64,000 nucleotides of DNA from Rhodovulum visakhapatnamense (GTDB lineage: Bacteria; Pseudomonadota; Alphaproteobacteria; Rhodobacterales; Rhodobacteraceae). The translations under genes were made by a program, and so were the position numbers. A model generated the notes under the pieces. It saw nothing but the letters and a program-made list of their open reading frames with translations, was not told where the DNA came from and did not search any database. Positions 56,329 through 64,000 of the stretch are shown piece by piece; the first letter of the stretch is position 1; the number at the start of each line of letters is the position of its first letter. The DNA lies in assembly GCF_004365965.1 (NCBI RefSeq), contig NZ_SOEB01000015.1:1-64000 (forward strand), written 5' to 3'.

Positions 56329-57536
56329 AGGAAACTCCGTCCGGGGCCTTGGGAGGGAACGCCGAGATGCGCCGCCACGCTGGCGCCGATATCGGCAAAG
56401 GCGCAAAGACCGGCCGCCCGTGGCCCGACCCCGGCGCCGATGACCGGCACCCGTTCGCGGGTATGGTCGGTGCCGGTCCAGGTCGGATCGTTGCCATGAT
56501 CGGCGGTGATCAGCACCAGATCGCCGGGCCGCATCCGCGCCAGAACGGGCGGCAGCGCCGCGTCGAACCATTCCAGCGCCCGGGCATAGCCCGCGACGTC
56601 GCGGCGGTGGCCGTAAAGGCTGTCGAACTCGACGAAATTGGCGAAGGTCAGGCTGCCCTCGGGCGCCTCGTCCATCAGGTCGACCCAATGGGCCATCAGC
56701 TCGGCATCGGGGCCGGTGCGGACCTCGTCGATGCCACGCATCGAGAAGATGTCACCGATCTTGCCGATGGCCTGCACCCGCCGCCCGGCCCCCTGAACCC
56801 AGTCGCACAGCGTCGGCGCGGGCGGCGTCATGGCATAGTCGTGCCGGCGCGGCGTCCGCACAAAGCCGGTTTCGGCCGTGCCGGTGAAGGGCCGCGCGAT
56901 GACCCGGCCGATGCGCATCGCATGAAGCCGCGGCGCGATGCCCGCGCAAAGCGCATAAAGCCGGTCGAGCCCAAAGGCCTCTTCATGCGCCGCGATCTGA
57001 AAGACGCTGTCGGCCGAGGTGTAAAGGATCGGCCAGCCGGTCCGCAGATGTTCGGCGCCGAGCCGCTCGACGATCTCGGTGCCCGAGGCATGGCAATTGC
57101 CCAGCGTGCCGTCGGTGCCCGCGATCTGGCGGATCTCGGCCAGCAGATCCTCGGGGAAGGCGGGAAGCTCTCGCGGGAAATAGGTCCAGTCCCAGGGCAC
57201 CGGCACCCCGGCCAGTTCCCAATGCCCCGAGGGCGTATCCTTGCCGCGCGACACCTCGGTCGCGGCGCCCCACAGCCCCTGCGGCGCGGCCCCAAGCCCC
57301 GGCGCAGTCCGCCCCGAGGCCAGACGACTGGCGGCCCCCAGACCCAGATTGTCGAGATTGTGCAATTTCAAAGGCCCGGAACGCCCGGTATCGGCGCGGC
57401 CCTCGGCACAGGCCTGTGCGATATGGACAAGTGTGTTCGCGCCGGTATCGGGCCGGTCCTCGTTGAAGAACCCGTCGGCATCGGGCGCCCCGCCGCAGCC
57501 GACGGAATCCATCACCACGAGGAAGGCCCGGCTCAT
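56325..57536 (-). CDS. deoB: Phosphopentomutase
   Basis: A 403-residue alkaline-phosphatase superfamily mutase interconverting (deoxy)ribose 1- and 5-phosphates. Metal-site blocks: FLVVMDSVGCGGAPDA, GKDTPSGHWELAG (phosphorylated Thr region) and ITADHGNDPTWTGTDHTRE. GGAGGG lies upstream of the ATG; ATGA overlap with deoA. Confidence 0.95.
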   Translation of the reverse strand: MSRAFLVVMDSVGCGGAPDADGFFNEDRPDTGANTLVHIAQACAEGRADTGRSGPLKLHNLDNLGLGAASRLASGRTAPGLGAAPQGLWGAATEVSRGKDTPSGHWELAGVPVPWDWTYFPRELPAFPEDLLAEIRQIAGTDGTLGNCHASGTEIVERLGAEHLRTGWPILYTSADSVFQIAAHEEAFGLDRLYALCAGIAPRLHAMRIGRVIARPFTGTAETGFVRTPRRHDYAMTPPAPTLCDWVQGAGRRVQAIGKIGDIFSMRGIDEVRTGPDAELMAHWVDLMDEAPEGSLTFANFVEFDSLYGHRRDVAGYARALEWFDAALPPVLARMRPGDLVLITADHGNDPTWTGTDHTRERVPVIGAGVGPRAAGLCAFADIGASVAAHLGVPSQGPGRSFL

Positions 57537-58843
57537 CGCAGAACCCTCCGCTGCACCAGCGGCGGGATCTCGGGTGCGGTGTCGCCCAGGCGGAAGGCCG
57601 CCCGCACCCGCGCCGCGACCGCGTCGGCATCGGTGTCGCTGGCCGCGTGGACAATGGCCAGCGGCTCGCCCGGTGCGATCCGGTCGCCCAGCGCCGCCAT
57701 CTCGGCCAGCCCGACCGCCGGGTTGATCCGGTCGCCCTCGCGCCGCCGCCCGCCGCCAAGCGTCACCACCGCAAGGCCCAGCGCCTCGCCGTCGATCGCC
57801 TGAACGATGCCGCCCTCGGGCGCCGTGATCTCGCAAAGCACCGGCGCGGCCGGCAGCCGGTCGGGCCAGCGCTCGACGAAATCGGCCGGGCCGCCGAGCT
57901 CGGCCACCATCTCGCCGAACTTGAGCGCGGCCTCGCCCGATTCCAGCGCATTCGCGATCCTCAGCGCGCCGTCGGCCGCATCATCGGCCAGACCGCCCAG
58001 CGCCAGTACCTCGCCGCCCAGCGCGCAGGTCAGATCCCAGAGCGCAGGCGTGACACCCGTGCCGGTCAGGGTCTCCATCACCTCGATCACCTCAAGCGCA
58101 TTGCCCGCGGCGCCGACCAGCGGCTGGGACATGTCGGTGATCAGCGCGGCCGTCATGCAGCCCGCCCCCTGCGCCGTCGCGACCAGCGCGCGGGCCAGAT
58201 CCTCGGCCTCTTCCATGTCCTTCATGAAGGCGCCCGACCCGACCTTTACGTCGAGAACCAGCGCCTCGAGCCCGGCAGCCAGTTTCTTGGACAGGATCGA
58301 GGCGGTGATCAGGTCGATGCTCTCGACCGTGCCCGAGACATCGCGGATCGCGTAAAGCCGCCGGTCTGCGGGGGCGATGTCGCCCGAGGCGCCGACGATG
58401 GCGCAGCCAACCTGCGCCGTGATCGCCCTGAGATCCGCGACCGACACCTCGCTGCGATAGCCGGGGATCGATTCGAGCTTGTCGAGCGTGCCGCCGGTAT
58501 GACCGAGCCCGCGCCCCGAGATCATCGGCACGAAGGCGCCGCAGGCGGCGAGCGCGGGCGCCAGCGCCAGCGACACGCAATCGCCGATGCCGCCCGTCGA
58601 ATGCTTGTCGAGCACCGGCCCCGGCAGGTCCCAGTCGAGCACCTTGCCGCTGTCGCGCATCGCCCGCGTCAGCCCGACCCTCTCGGGGGCGGTCAACCCG
58701 TTCAGCAGAACCGCCATGGCAAAGGCGCCCGCCTGGGCATCGGTCACGGCGCCGGTGGCGAGGCCCTCGGCGAACCAGAGCAGGTCCGCGTCGGTCAGGG
58801 CCTCGTCATCGCGAACCCGCGCGATGATGCTGCGGGCATCCAT
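57533..58843 (-). CDS. deoA: Thymidine phosphorylase
   Basis: A 436-residue phosphorylase (E. coli 440) splitting thymidine to thymine and deoxyribose 1-phosphate. Phosphate site KHSTGGIGDCVSLALAP, then ISGRGLGHTGGTLDKLESIP and VKVGSGAFMKDMEEAEDLA. One base separates it from the cdd stop. Its product is used by DeoB. Confidence 0.95.
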   Translation of the reverse strand: MDARSIIARVRDDEALTDADLLWFAEGLATGAVTDAQAGAFAMAVLLNGLTAPERVGLTRAMRDSGKVLDWDLPGPVLDKHSTGGIGDCVSLALAPALAACGAFVPMISGRGLGHTGGTLDKLESIPGYRSEVSVADLRAITAQVGCAIVGASGDIAPADRRLYAIRDVSGTVESIDLITASILSKKLAAGLEALVLDVKVGSGAFMKDMEEAEDLARALVATAQGAGCMTAALITDMSQPLVGAAGNALEVIEVMETLTGTGVTPALWDLTCALGGEVLALGGLADDAADGALRIANALESGEAALKFGEMVAELGGPADFVERWPDRLPAAPVLCEITAPEGGIVQAIDGEALGLAVVTLGGGRRREGDRINPAVGLAEMAALGDRIAPGEPLAIVHAASDTDADAVAARVRAAFRLGDTAPEIPPLVQRRVLR

Positions 58844-58844
58844 G

Positions 58845-59234
58845 TCAGTTGTCCATATGGGCGGGCGTGAAGGCCCCGGGCAGCAGGTCGGCCAGGGTTG
58901 CGACCCGGGTGGCGCCGCCGGTCGTGGCCAGCGTCACCCTGACCTCGGGCCCGGCGAACTCGGCCAGCTTCTGGCGACAGCCGCCGCAAGGCGGCACCGG
59001 ATCGGGGCTGTCGGCAATCACCGCCACCTCGCGGATCTCGCGGCAGCCCGCAGCCACCATCGCGGCAATCGCACCGGCCTCGGCGCAGGTCCCTTCGGGA
59101 TAGGCCGCGTTCTCGACATTGCAGCCGGTATAGACCTGCCCGTCCGCCCCCAGGATCGCCGCCCCGACCTTGAAGTTCGAATAGGGGGCATAGGCGTTTT
59201 CGCGCACCGCGCGGGCAGCGGTCAGTAGCGGCAT
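58845..59234 (-). CDS. cdd: Cytidine deaminase
   Basis: A 129-residue tetrameric-type cytidine deaminase. Zinc and proton-shuttle residues lie in GTCAEAGAIAAM and VPPCGGCRQKL; GCNVENAAYPEG binds the ribose. Start after GGGAGGACC. First gene of the nucleoside salvage operon, divergent from prpE. Confidence 0.95.
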   Translation of the reverse strand: MPLLTAARAVRENAYAPYSNFKVGAAILGADGQVYTGCNVENAAYPEGTCAEAGAIAAMVAAGCREIREVAVIADSPDPVPPCGGCRQKLAEFAGPEVRVTLATTGGATRVATLADLLPGAFTPAHMDN

Positions 59235-59362
59235 GGGGTCCTCCCGTTTCCCGGACAATCTGCGGCGCCGGTGCGGCCGATGCAAGCCCACGCGAAATCG
59301 CGACGAATTGGCGCGGCGGGCGGGCGATTGCGCTAACATTCATTTGAGATGGAGTTTCTATC

Positions 59363-59408
59363 TTGCGCAACTTGAACTCCCTGCGTAACAGAATTGCGCC
59401 AGTTACGC
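59363..59408. promoter_or_regulatory. Operator-like repeats upstream of prpE
   Basis: TTGCGCAA (59363-59370) is a perfect 8-base palindrome. GCGTAAC (59383-59389) and GTTACGC (59402-59408) form a 7-base inverted repeat with a 12-base spacer ending just before the ribosome site; a further TTGCGCTAAC lies at 59328-59337. Spacing suggests one or more regulator sites, for instance an ScfR-type acyl-CoA regulator; the identity is a guess. Confidence 0.45.
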
Positions 59409-59424
59409 GGAGGGAAGGAAAGTC

Positions 59425-61320
59425 ATGTCATATGCCGAGGTCTACGAACGCTGGAAGGCGGACCCCAACGGCTTCTGGATGGAAGCCGCAGAGGCGATCG
59501 ACTGGGTGGAAAAACCCTCCAAGGCGCTGTTCGACGAGAATGCGCCCCATTACGAATGGTTCAGCGACGGCATGGTCAACACCTGCTGGAACGCGGTCGA
59601 CCGTCATGTGGAACAGGGCCGCGGCGAACAGGTCGCGATCATCTATGACAGCCCGATCACCCATACCAAGCGCGAAATCACCTATGTGGAACTGCGCAAC
59701 CGCGTGGCGACGCTGGCGGGGGCGCTGCGCGACAAGGGCGTGACCAAGGGCGACCGGGTCATCATCTACATGCCGATGATCGTCGAGGCGCTGGAAGCGA
59801 TGCTGGCCTGCGCGCGTCTGGGCGCGGTCCATTCGGTGGTGTTCGGCGGCTTCGCCGCGCACGAACTGGCCGTCCGGATCGACGACGCCAAGCCGAAATG
59901 CATCATGGCCGCCTCCTGCGGGATCGAGCCGGGCCGTCTGGTGCATTACAAGCCTCTGCTGGACGGCGCCATCGACCAGGCCACCCACAAGCCCGAATTC
60001 TGCGTGATCTACCAGCGCGAACAGGAAGTGGCGCAGCTGACCGAGGGTCGCGACGTCAACTGGCACGGCTTCCAGTACGGCGTTCAGCCCGCGGAATGCG
60101 TGCCGGTCGAGGGCAACCACCCGGCCTATATCCTTTATACCTCTGGCACCACCGGCCAGCCCAAGGGGGTGGTGCGTCCGACCGGCGGCCATCTGGTGGC
60201 GCTGAACTGGACGATGAAGAACATCTACAACCTCGAGCCGGGCGATGTGTTCTGGGCCGCCTCGGACGTGGGCTGGGTCGTGGGGCACAGCTATATTTGC
60301 TATGCGCCGCTGATCCACGGCAACACCACCATCGTCTTCGAGGGCAAGCCCGTGGGCACTCCCGATGCCGGCGTGTTCTGGCGGGTGGTCTCGGAACACA
60401 AGGTGAAGAGCTTCTTCACCGCCCCCACCGCCTTCCGCGCCATCAAGCGCGAGGACCCGAACGGCGAATATGTCAACAAATACGACCTGACCGGGCTGAA
60501 GGCGCTGTATCTCGCGGGCGAACGCGCCGATCCGGACACCATCAAATGGGCGCAGCGCATGCTGGGCGTCCCGGTGATCGACCACTGGTGGCAGACCGAA
60601 ACCGGCTGGGCCATCGCGGGCAACCCGCTGGGGATCGAGAAGCTGCCGGTCAAGATCGGCTCGCCCTCGGTGCCGATGCCGGGCTATGACGTGCATATCC
60701 TCGACGAGGGCGGCCACGAAGTCGGCGCGAACACGCTGGGCGCCATCGCGATCAAGCTGCCGCTGCCTCCGGGTACGCTGCCAACGCTGTGGAACGCCCC
60801 CGAGCGGTTCGAGAAATCCTATCTCAGCCACTTCCCCGGCTACTACGAGACCGGCGATGCAGGCTACAAGGACGAGGACGGCTATCTTTACATCATGGCG
60901 CGGACCGATGACGTCATCAACGTCGCGGGCCACCGGCTGTCGACCGGCGCCATGGAGGAAGTGCTGGCGAGCCACCCGGATGTCGCCGAATGCGCGGTGA
61001 TCGGCGTCGCCGACGAGCTGAAGGGGCAACTGCCGATGGGCTTCGTGTGCCTCAACGCGGGCTGCGGCCGCGACCATGGCGAGATCGTCCGCGAATGCGT
61101 GAGACTGGTGCGCGACCAGATCGGGCCGGTCGCGGCCTTCAAGCTCGCCTGCGTCGTCGACCGGCTGCCCAAGACCCGCTCGGGCAAGATCCTGCGCGGG
61201 ACCATGGCCAAGATCGCCGACGGGCTGGACTTCAAGATGCCCGCGACCATCGACGACCCGGCGATCCTCGACGAGATCGCCGATGCGGTGAAGCGGCTGG
61301 GTTACCCGCAGGCGGCCTGA
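59425..61320 (+). CDS. prpE: Propionyl-CoA synthetase (AMP-forming)
   Basis: A 631-residue ligase of the PrpE/ACS group. Motifs: YILYTSGTTGQPKGVVRPTG, WWQTETGWAIAG, GYYETGDAGYKDEDGYLYIM and the catalytic lysine in KTRSGKILRGTM. The opening SYAEVYERWKADPNGFW and overall length fit PrpE better than acetyl-CoA synthetase (about 650, with a different N-terminus). It feeds propionate into propionyl-CoA metabolism. Ribosome site GGAGGGAAGGAAAG; a strong terminator follows. Confidence 0.9.
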   Translation: MSYAEVYERWKADPNGFWMEAAEAIDWVEKPSKALFDENAPHYEWFSDGMVNTCWNAVDRHVEQGRGEQVAIIYDSPITHTKREITYVELRNRVATLAGALRDKGVTKGDRVIIYMPMIVEALEAMLACARLGAVHSVVFGGFAAHELAVRIDDAKPKCIMAASCGIEPGRLVHYKPLLDGAIDQATHKPEFCVIYQREQEVAQLTEGRDVNWHGFQYGVQPAECVPVEGNHPAYILYTSGTTGQPKGVVRPTGGHLVALNWTMKNIYNLEPGDVFWAASDVGWVVGHSYICYAPLIHGNTTIVFEGKPVGTPDAGVFWRVVSEHKVKSFFTAPTAFRAIKREDPNGEYVNKYDLTGLKALYLAGERADPDTIKWAQRMLGVPVIDHWWQTETGWAIAGNPLGIEKLPVKIGSPSVPMPGYDVHILDEGGHEVGANTLGAIAIKLPLPPGTLPTLWNAPERFEKSYLSHFPGYYETGDAGYKDEDGYLYIMARTDDVINVAGHRLSTGAMEEVLASHPDVAECAVIGVADELKGQLPMGFVCLNAGCGRDHGEIVRECVRLVRDQIGPVAAFKLACVVDRLPKTRSGKILRGTMAKIADGLDFKMPATIDDPAILDEIADAVKRLGYPQAA

Positions 61321-61375
61321 GAGGCGGTCCGCGGGCCCCGGCGTCGGGTCCCGGACTGAAAAAGCACCTGGATTA

Positions 61376-61418
61376 GAGCCGACGCAGAGACAATCTTGCG
61401 TCGGCTCGCGTTTTTTTT
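61376..61418 (+). terminator. Rho-independent terminator after prpE
   Basis: An 11-bp perfect stem (GAGCCGACGCA / TGCGTCGGCTC) with a ten-base loop is followed by GCG and eight T residues. It is the clearest intrinsic terminator in the window, 56 bases after the prpE stop. Confidence 0.93.
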
Positions 61419-61530
61419 ACCTTTTAGGCACTTTTTTTCCCGATCCTGGCCGGACCTGACGAATAGACAGGTTGGTGCTTGGCCGCAGGCGCGATAGTAA
61501 GATGAAAATGCAACCCATGCGAGTGTAGTG

Positions 61531-63123
61531 ATGTTGCCGATCCCGGAACGCACCGCCAGTGGGACTGTCGGCGGGGACGAGGACTTCGGCCCGACCGGTC
61601 GGGGCATGCTCGCAGAGCCGAGTTTTGCCGGGCGCGGGGCACAGAAACGCGCGGCCATGCTGGGCCATGACATGCGGGCTGCAATCTCGGATATTCTCGG
61701 CGGGCTGGCGCTGGCAGAGCTGGGTCCGCTCGACGCCGATTCCCGGTTGCAGCTCAAGCGCGTCCAAAGCGCGGCCGAACAGCTTGCCCGGCTGACCGAT
61801 GAAACCGTCGCACTGATGTCGGGCGACGAGGTCGACCGGGCCGAGGTGCCGGTCCACACCCAGTTGCACCCGTTCCTCGACCGGATCGCCAGCCGCTGGC
61901 GCGCCCATGCCGACGAGCACGGGCTGACCTTCGCACTCGACGCCGATGGCGACCTGCCCGGCATTGTCGGAACCGACCCCGCCGCGCTGGAACGGATACT
62001 GGCGAACGTGATCGGCAATGCGATGAAGTATTCCCAGGCAGGAACGGTGCGGCTGCGGGTTCATATGGGGCCGCAGGAATCGCTGTGCCTGCGGGTGCGC
62101 GATGCCGGCCCCGGCTTTTCCGAGGCGGCGCTGGCACGGCTTTTCGAATTCGCCGGACGGCCGGTCGAAAGCAGCCGCCCCGGCACCGGGCTGGGGCTTC
62201 ATATCGTGCGGGATCTGGCACGGCGCGTGCGCGGTCAGCTTCAGGTCGTGAACCTGGCCGATGGCGGGGCCGAGGTTTCGGTCATCCTGCCGCGCGGCGC
62301 CTGGGCGCCGGGGGTGCATGCGCCGGGCGATCTGCATGACCTGCCCGATCTGTCCCGCTGCGACGTGCTGTTGGCCGAGGACAACCCCACGAACCAGCTT
62401 CTGATGCGGCAGATGCTGGAAACCCTTGGCGCGCGCTGCACGCTGGTCAAGGACGGCCAGGCCGCGGCCGAGCTTCTGGCCGCGCGCCGCTTCGACATCG
62501 CGCTGATCGACATCGAAATGCCGCGCCTGTCGGGCATCGACGTGATCCGGCGCCTGCGCACGTCCGAAGGCGACGGGCCCGGCACCGCGGTGCTGGCGGT
62601 GACGGCCTTCGTGCTGTCGGCCAATCGCGACCAGATCTATGCCGCCGGCGCCGACGGGATCCTCGCCAAGCCGATCCTCAGCCTCGACTCGTTCGGCGAA
62701 GCCATCCTGCGGGTGTTGCGCAAGCGGCCCTGCGGCTGCATGCTGGTTCCGTCCCATGACGTCGCGCCCTTCGACGCGCTGCATCTCGACCGGTTGCTGG
62801 CGCTGGCGGGGCCCGAGGACGGGCGCGAGCTTCTGACCCGGATGCGGGACGATCTCGAAACCGTGCGCGCCGGTCTGACCGAGGCCCTCGCCCAGGGCGA
62901 CCGGGCCAAGCTGCGGTCGCAAACCCATGTGCTGATCTCGCTGGCGGGCGCAGTCGGCAATGGCGCCCTGCAGGCGATGGCCGAAAACCTCAATGCCGCC
63001 GCACGCCTGCCCGACGAGACCGAGATCGCGCGGCTCTGCCCAGGCACCATCACCAGCATCGATGACCTCTGCACCGCGCTCCGGGCCGAATTCGACAGCC
63101 GTTACAGCAAGGCAGGCGCATGA
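61531..63123 (+). CDS. Sensorless hybrid histidine kinase (HisKA-HATPase-REC-HPt)
   Basis: A 530-residue cytoplasmic protein without membrane segments or a PAS/GAF sensor. Phospho-acceptor His46 in MLGHDMRAAISDILGG; ATPase blocks NVIGNAMKYS, RDAGPGFSE and RPGTGLGLHIVRDL; receiver Asp327 in ALIDIEMPRLSG; C-terminal HPt His466 in RSQTHVLISLAGAVG. It thus holds a complete His-Asp-His relay. A GTG one codon earlier is a possible start; neither has a strong ribosome site. The stop overlaps the response-regulator start (ATGA), so the regulator downstream is the likely target, as in LuxQ/LuxU/LuxO relays. Confidence 0.87.
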   Translation: MLPIPERTASGTVGGDEDFGPTGRGMLAEPSFAGRGAQKRAAMLGHDMRAAISDILGGLALAELGPLDADSRLQLKRVQSAAEQLARLTDETVALMSGDEVDRAEVPVHTQLHPFLDRIASRWRAHADEHGLTFALDADGDLPGIVGTDPAALERILANVIGNAMKYSQAGTVRLRVHMGPQESLCLRVRDAGPGFSEAALARLFEFAGRPVESSRPGTGLGLHIVRDLARRVRGQLQVVNLADGGAEVSVILPRGAWAPGVHAPGDLHDLPDLSRCDVLLAEDNPTNQLLMRQMLETLGARCTLVKDGQAAAELLAARRFDIALIDIEMPRLSGIDVIRRLRTSEGDGPGTAVLAVTAFVLSANRDQIYAAGADGILAKPILSLDSFGEAILRVLRKRPCGCMLVPSHDVAPFDALHLDRLLALAGPEDGRELLTRMRDDLETVRAGLTEALAQGDRAKLRSQTHVLISLAGAVGNGALQAMAENLNAAARLPDETEIARLCPGTITSIDDLCTALRAEFDSRYSKAGA

Positions 63124-64000
63124 GTGTTCCCCCGCTTCTGATGATCGAGGACACACCGTCTCTGCAGATGATTTACGAGACGGTGCTGCGCAATGCCGGT
63201 TACAAGGTGGTCTCGGCCTCGACCGCGGAAGAGGGGCTGGCGGCGTTCCGCGAACTCAAGCCGCCGGTCGTGCTGCTGGACCTTATGCTGCCCGATCGTC
63301 CGGGGCAGGAGTTGTTGCAGGAATTCTTGTCCCTCGCGCCGGAAACCCGGGTGATCGTGGTCACCGCCAACGGCTCGATCAATCGCGCGGTCGAGGCGAT
63401 GCGGGCCGGCGCCTATGAATTTCTGCTCAAGCCCTTCAACGAACAGCGCTTCCTGCATGCGGTCGAAACCGCGCTGGCCGAACGCGGCGCGGTCCGCGAA
63501 CCGCCGACCCCCGCCCCGCCGGTCCGGACAACCCCGGAACCGCCGACGGGCTTTGTCGGCAGTTCGCCGCAGATGGTGGCGGTCTACGACCGGATCGCCT
63601 CGGTCGGCAGGTCCAAGGCCACGGTCTTCATCACCGGCGAAAGCGGCACCGGCAAGGAGATCTGCGCGCAAGCCGTGCATGCCGCCTCGGCGCGGGCCGA
63701 CGGCCCCTTCGTACCGCTCAACTGCGCCGCAATCCCGCGCGATCTTCTGGAATCCGAGGTCTTCGGCCATCTCAAGGGCGCCTTCACCGGGGCGCTGGCC
63801 GACAAGCCTGGCGCGGCGGCGGTCGCCGACGGCGGGACGCTCTTCCTCGACGAGATCTGCGAAATGGACATGGGGCTGCAGACCAAGCTCCTGCGCTTCC
63901 TGCAGACCTCGACGGTGCAGCCGATCGGCGCCTCGCATCCCCGCAAGGTCAATGTCCGGATCGTCTGCGCGACGAACCGCGATCCGCTCGAGGAGGTCAA
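63120..64000 (+). CDS. Sigma-54-dependent response regulator (partial, LuxO/NtrC-like)
   Basis: The first 293 codons are in the window. Receiver domain at about 1-120 with phospho-acceptor Asp54 (VVLLDLMLPDRPG), a Pro-rich linker, then the AAA+ domain: Walker A FITGESGTGKE (about 170-180), the sigma-54 contact loop GAFTGA (220-225) and Walker B GGTLFLDEI (239-246). The expected helix-turn-helix end lies beyond the window. Coupled by ATGA to the hybrid kinase. Targets unknown. Confidence 0.93.
   Translation, partial: MSVPPLLMIEDTPSLQMIYETVLRNAGYKVVSASTAEEGLAAFRELKPPVVLLDLMLPDRPGQELLQEFLSLAPETRVIVVTANGSINRAVEAMRAGAYEFLLKPFNEQRFLHAVETALAERGAVREPPTPAPPVRTTPEPPTGFVGSSPQMVAVYDRIASVGRSKATVFITGESGTGKEICAQAVHAASARADGPFVPLNCAAIPRDLLESEVFGHLKGAFTGALADKPGAAAVADGGTLFLDEICEMDMGLQTKLLRFLQTSTVQPIGASHPRKVNVRIVCATNRDPLEEV

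Noticed and set aside
56349-58870. Long plus-strand frames antisense to deoB and deoA
   Set aside because: Shadow frames with Arg/Gly/Asp-rich translation; the minus-strand enzymes are unambiguous.
59428-61077. 549-codon frame antisense to prpE
   Set aside because: It mirrors prpE codon bias and has no recognisable domain.

Overview
The window is about 64 kb of GC-rich, densely packed chromosomal DNA. Gene content points to a marine or halotolerant purple-bacterial-type alphaproteobacterium of the Rhodobacteraceae/Paracoccaceae. The main signs are choline-O-sulfate and betaine genes next to a ChoXWV importer, an ectoine-type TRAP transporter with its own UspA protein, a chemoreceptor tail ending in GWQDF, a Hint-domain protein, a DmdB/DmdC-like fatty-acid cluster and a B12 riboswitch. 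The species assignment is inference. No tRNA, rRNA, insertion sequence or CRISPR array was seen.

Layout. 0-0.2 kb: 3' end of a chemoreceptor gene. 0.8-7.6 kb (minus): a YhiI/RbbA/YhhJ-type export system (HlyD-like adaptor, double-ATPase/permease fusion, second permease) and an MFS exporter. 7.7-9.5 kb (minus): a five-haem cytochrome c. 9.7-11.4 kb (plus): an FAD/NAD(P)-binding protein whose end overlaps betA. 11.4-23.5 kb: an osmoprotectant block with betICBA (minus), divergent choXWV (plus) and teaABCD-like genes (plus). 23.5-36.8 kb: a complete five-step histidine degradation locus, hutCF (minus) and hutIHG-[CoA transferase-acyl-CoA dehydrogenase]-hutU-hutD plus an amino-acid ABC importer (plus). 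36.9-42.7 kb: an RTX calcium-binding protein, a riboswitch-controlled cysteine-rich protein, an aspartoacylase-family enzyme, a MATE pump and two hotdog thioesterases. 43.0-53.0 kb: a fatty-acid oxidation cluster headed by two paralogous MerR regulators. 53.1-54.7 kb: a degenerate M48-like membrane protein and a SPOR protein. 54.7-59.2 kb (minus): a nucleoside salvage operon cdd-deoA-deoB-add-upp. 59.4-61.3 kb: propionyl-CoA synthetase with a strong terminator. 61.5-64 kb: a sensorless hybrid kinase and a sigma-54 response regulator that runs off the window.

How the genes work together. Choline sulfate is hydrolysed by BetC, choline is imported by ChoXWV and oxidised by BetA/BetB, and a site closely resembling the known BetI operator lies between the divergent units. 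The hut locus takes histidine to glutamate by the deiminase/deformylase branch (HutF, HutG). The most interesting feature is a CaiB/BaiF CoA transferase and an acyl-CoA dehydrogenase translationally coupled between hutG and hutU. They could form a CoA-cycling route from imidazolepropionate to urocanate. Other points for a second look are a urocanase with Met where the signature cysteine normally lies, a lone B12-riboswitch gene, an M48-like protein that has lost HExxH, two perfect palindromes near regulatory genes, and an inverted pair of a short intergenic repeat.
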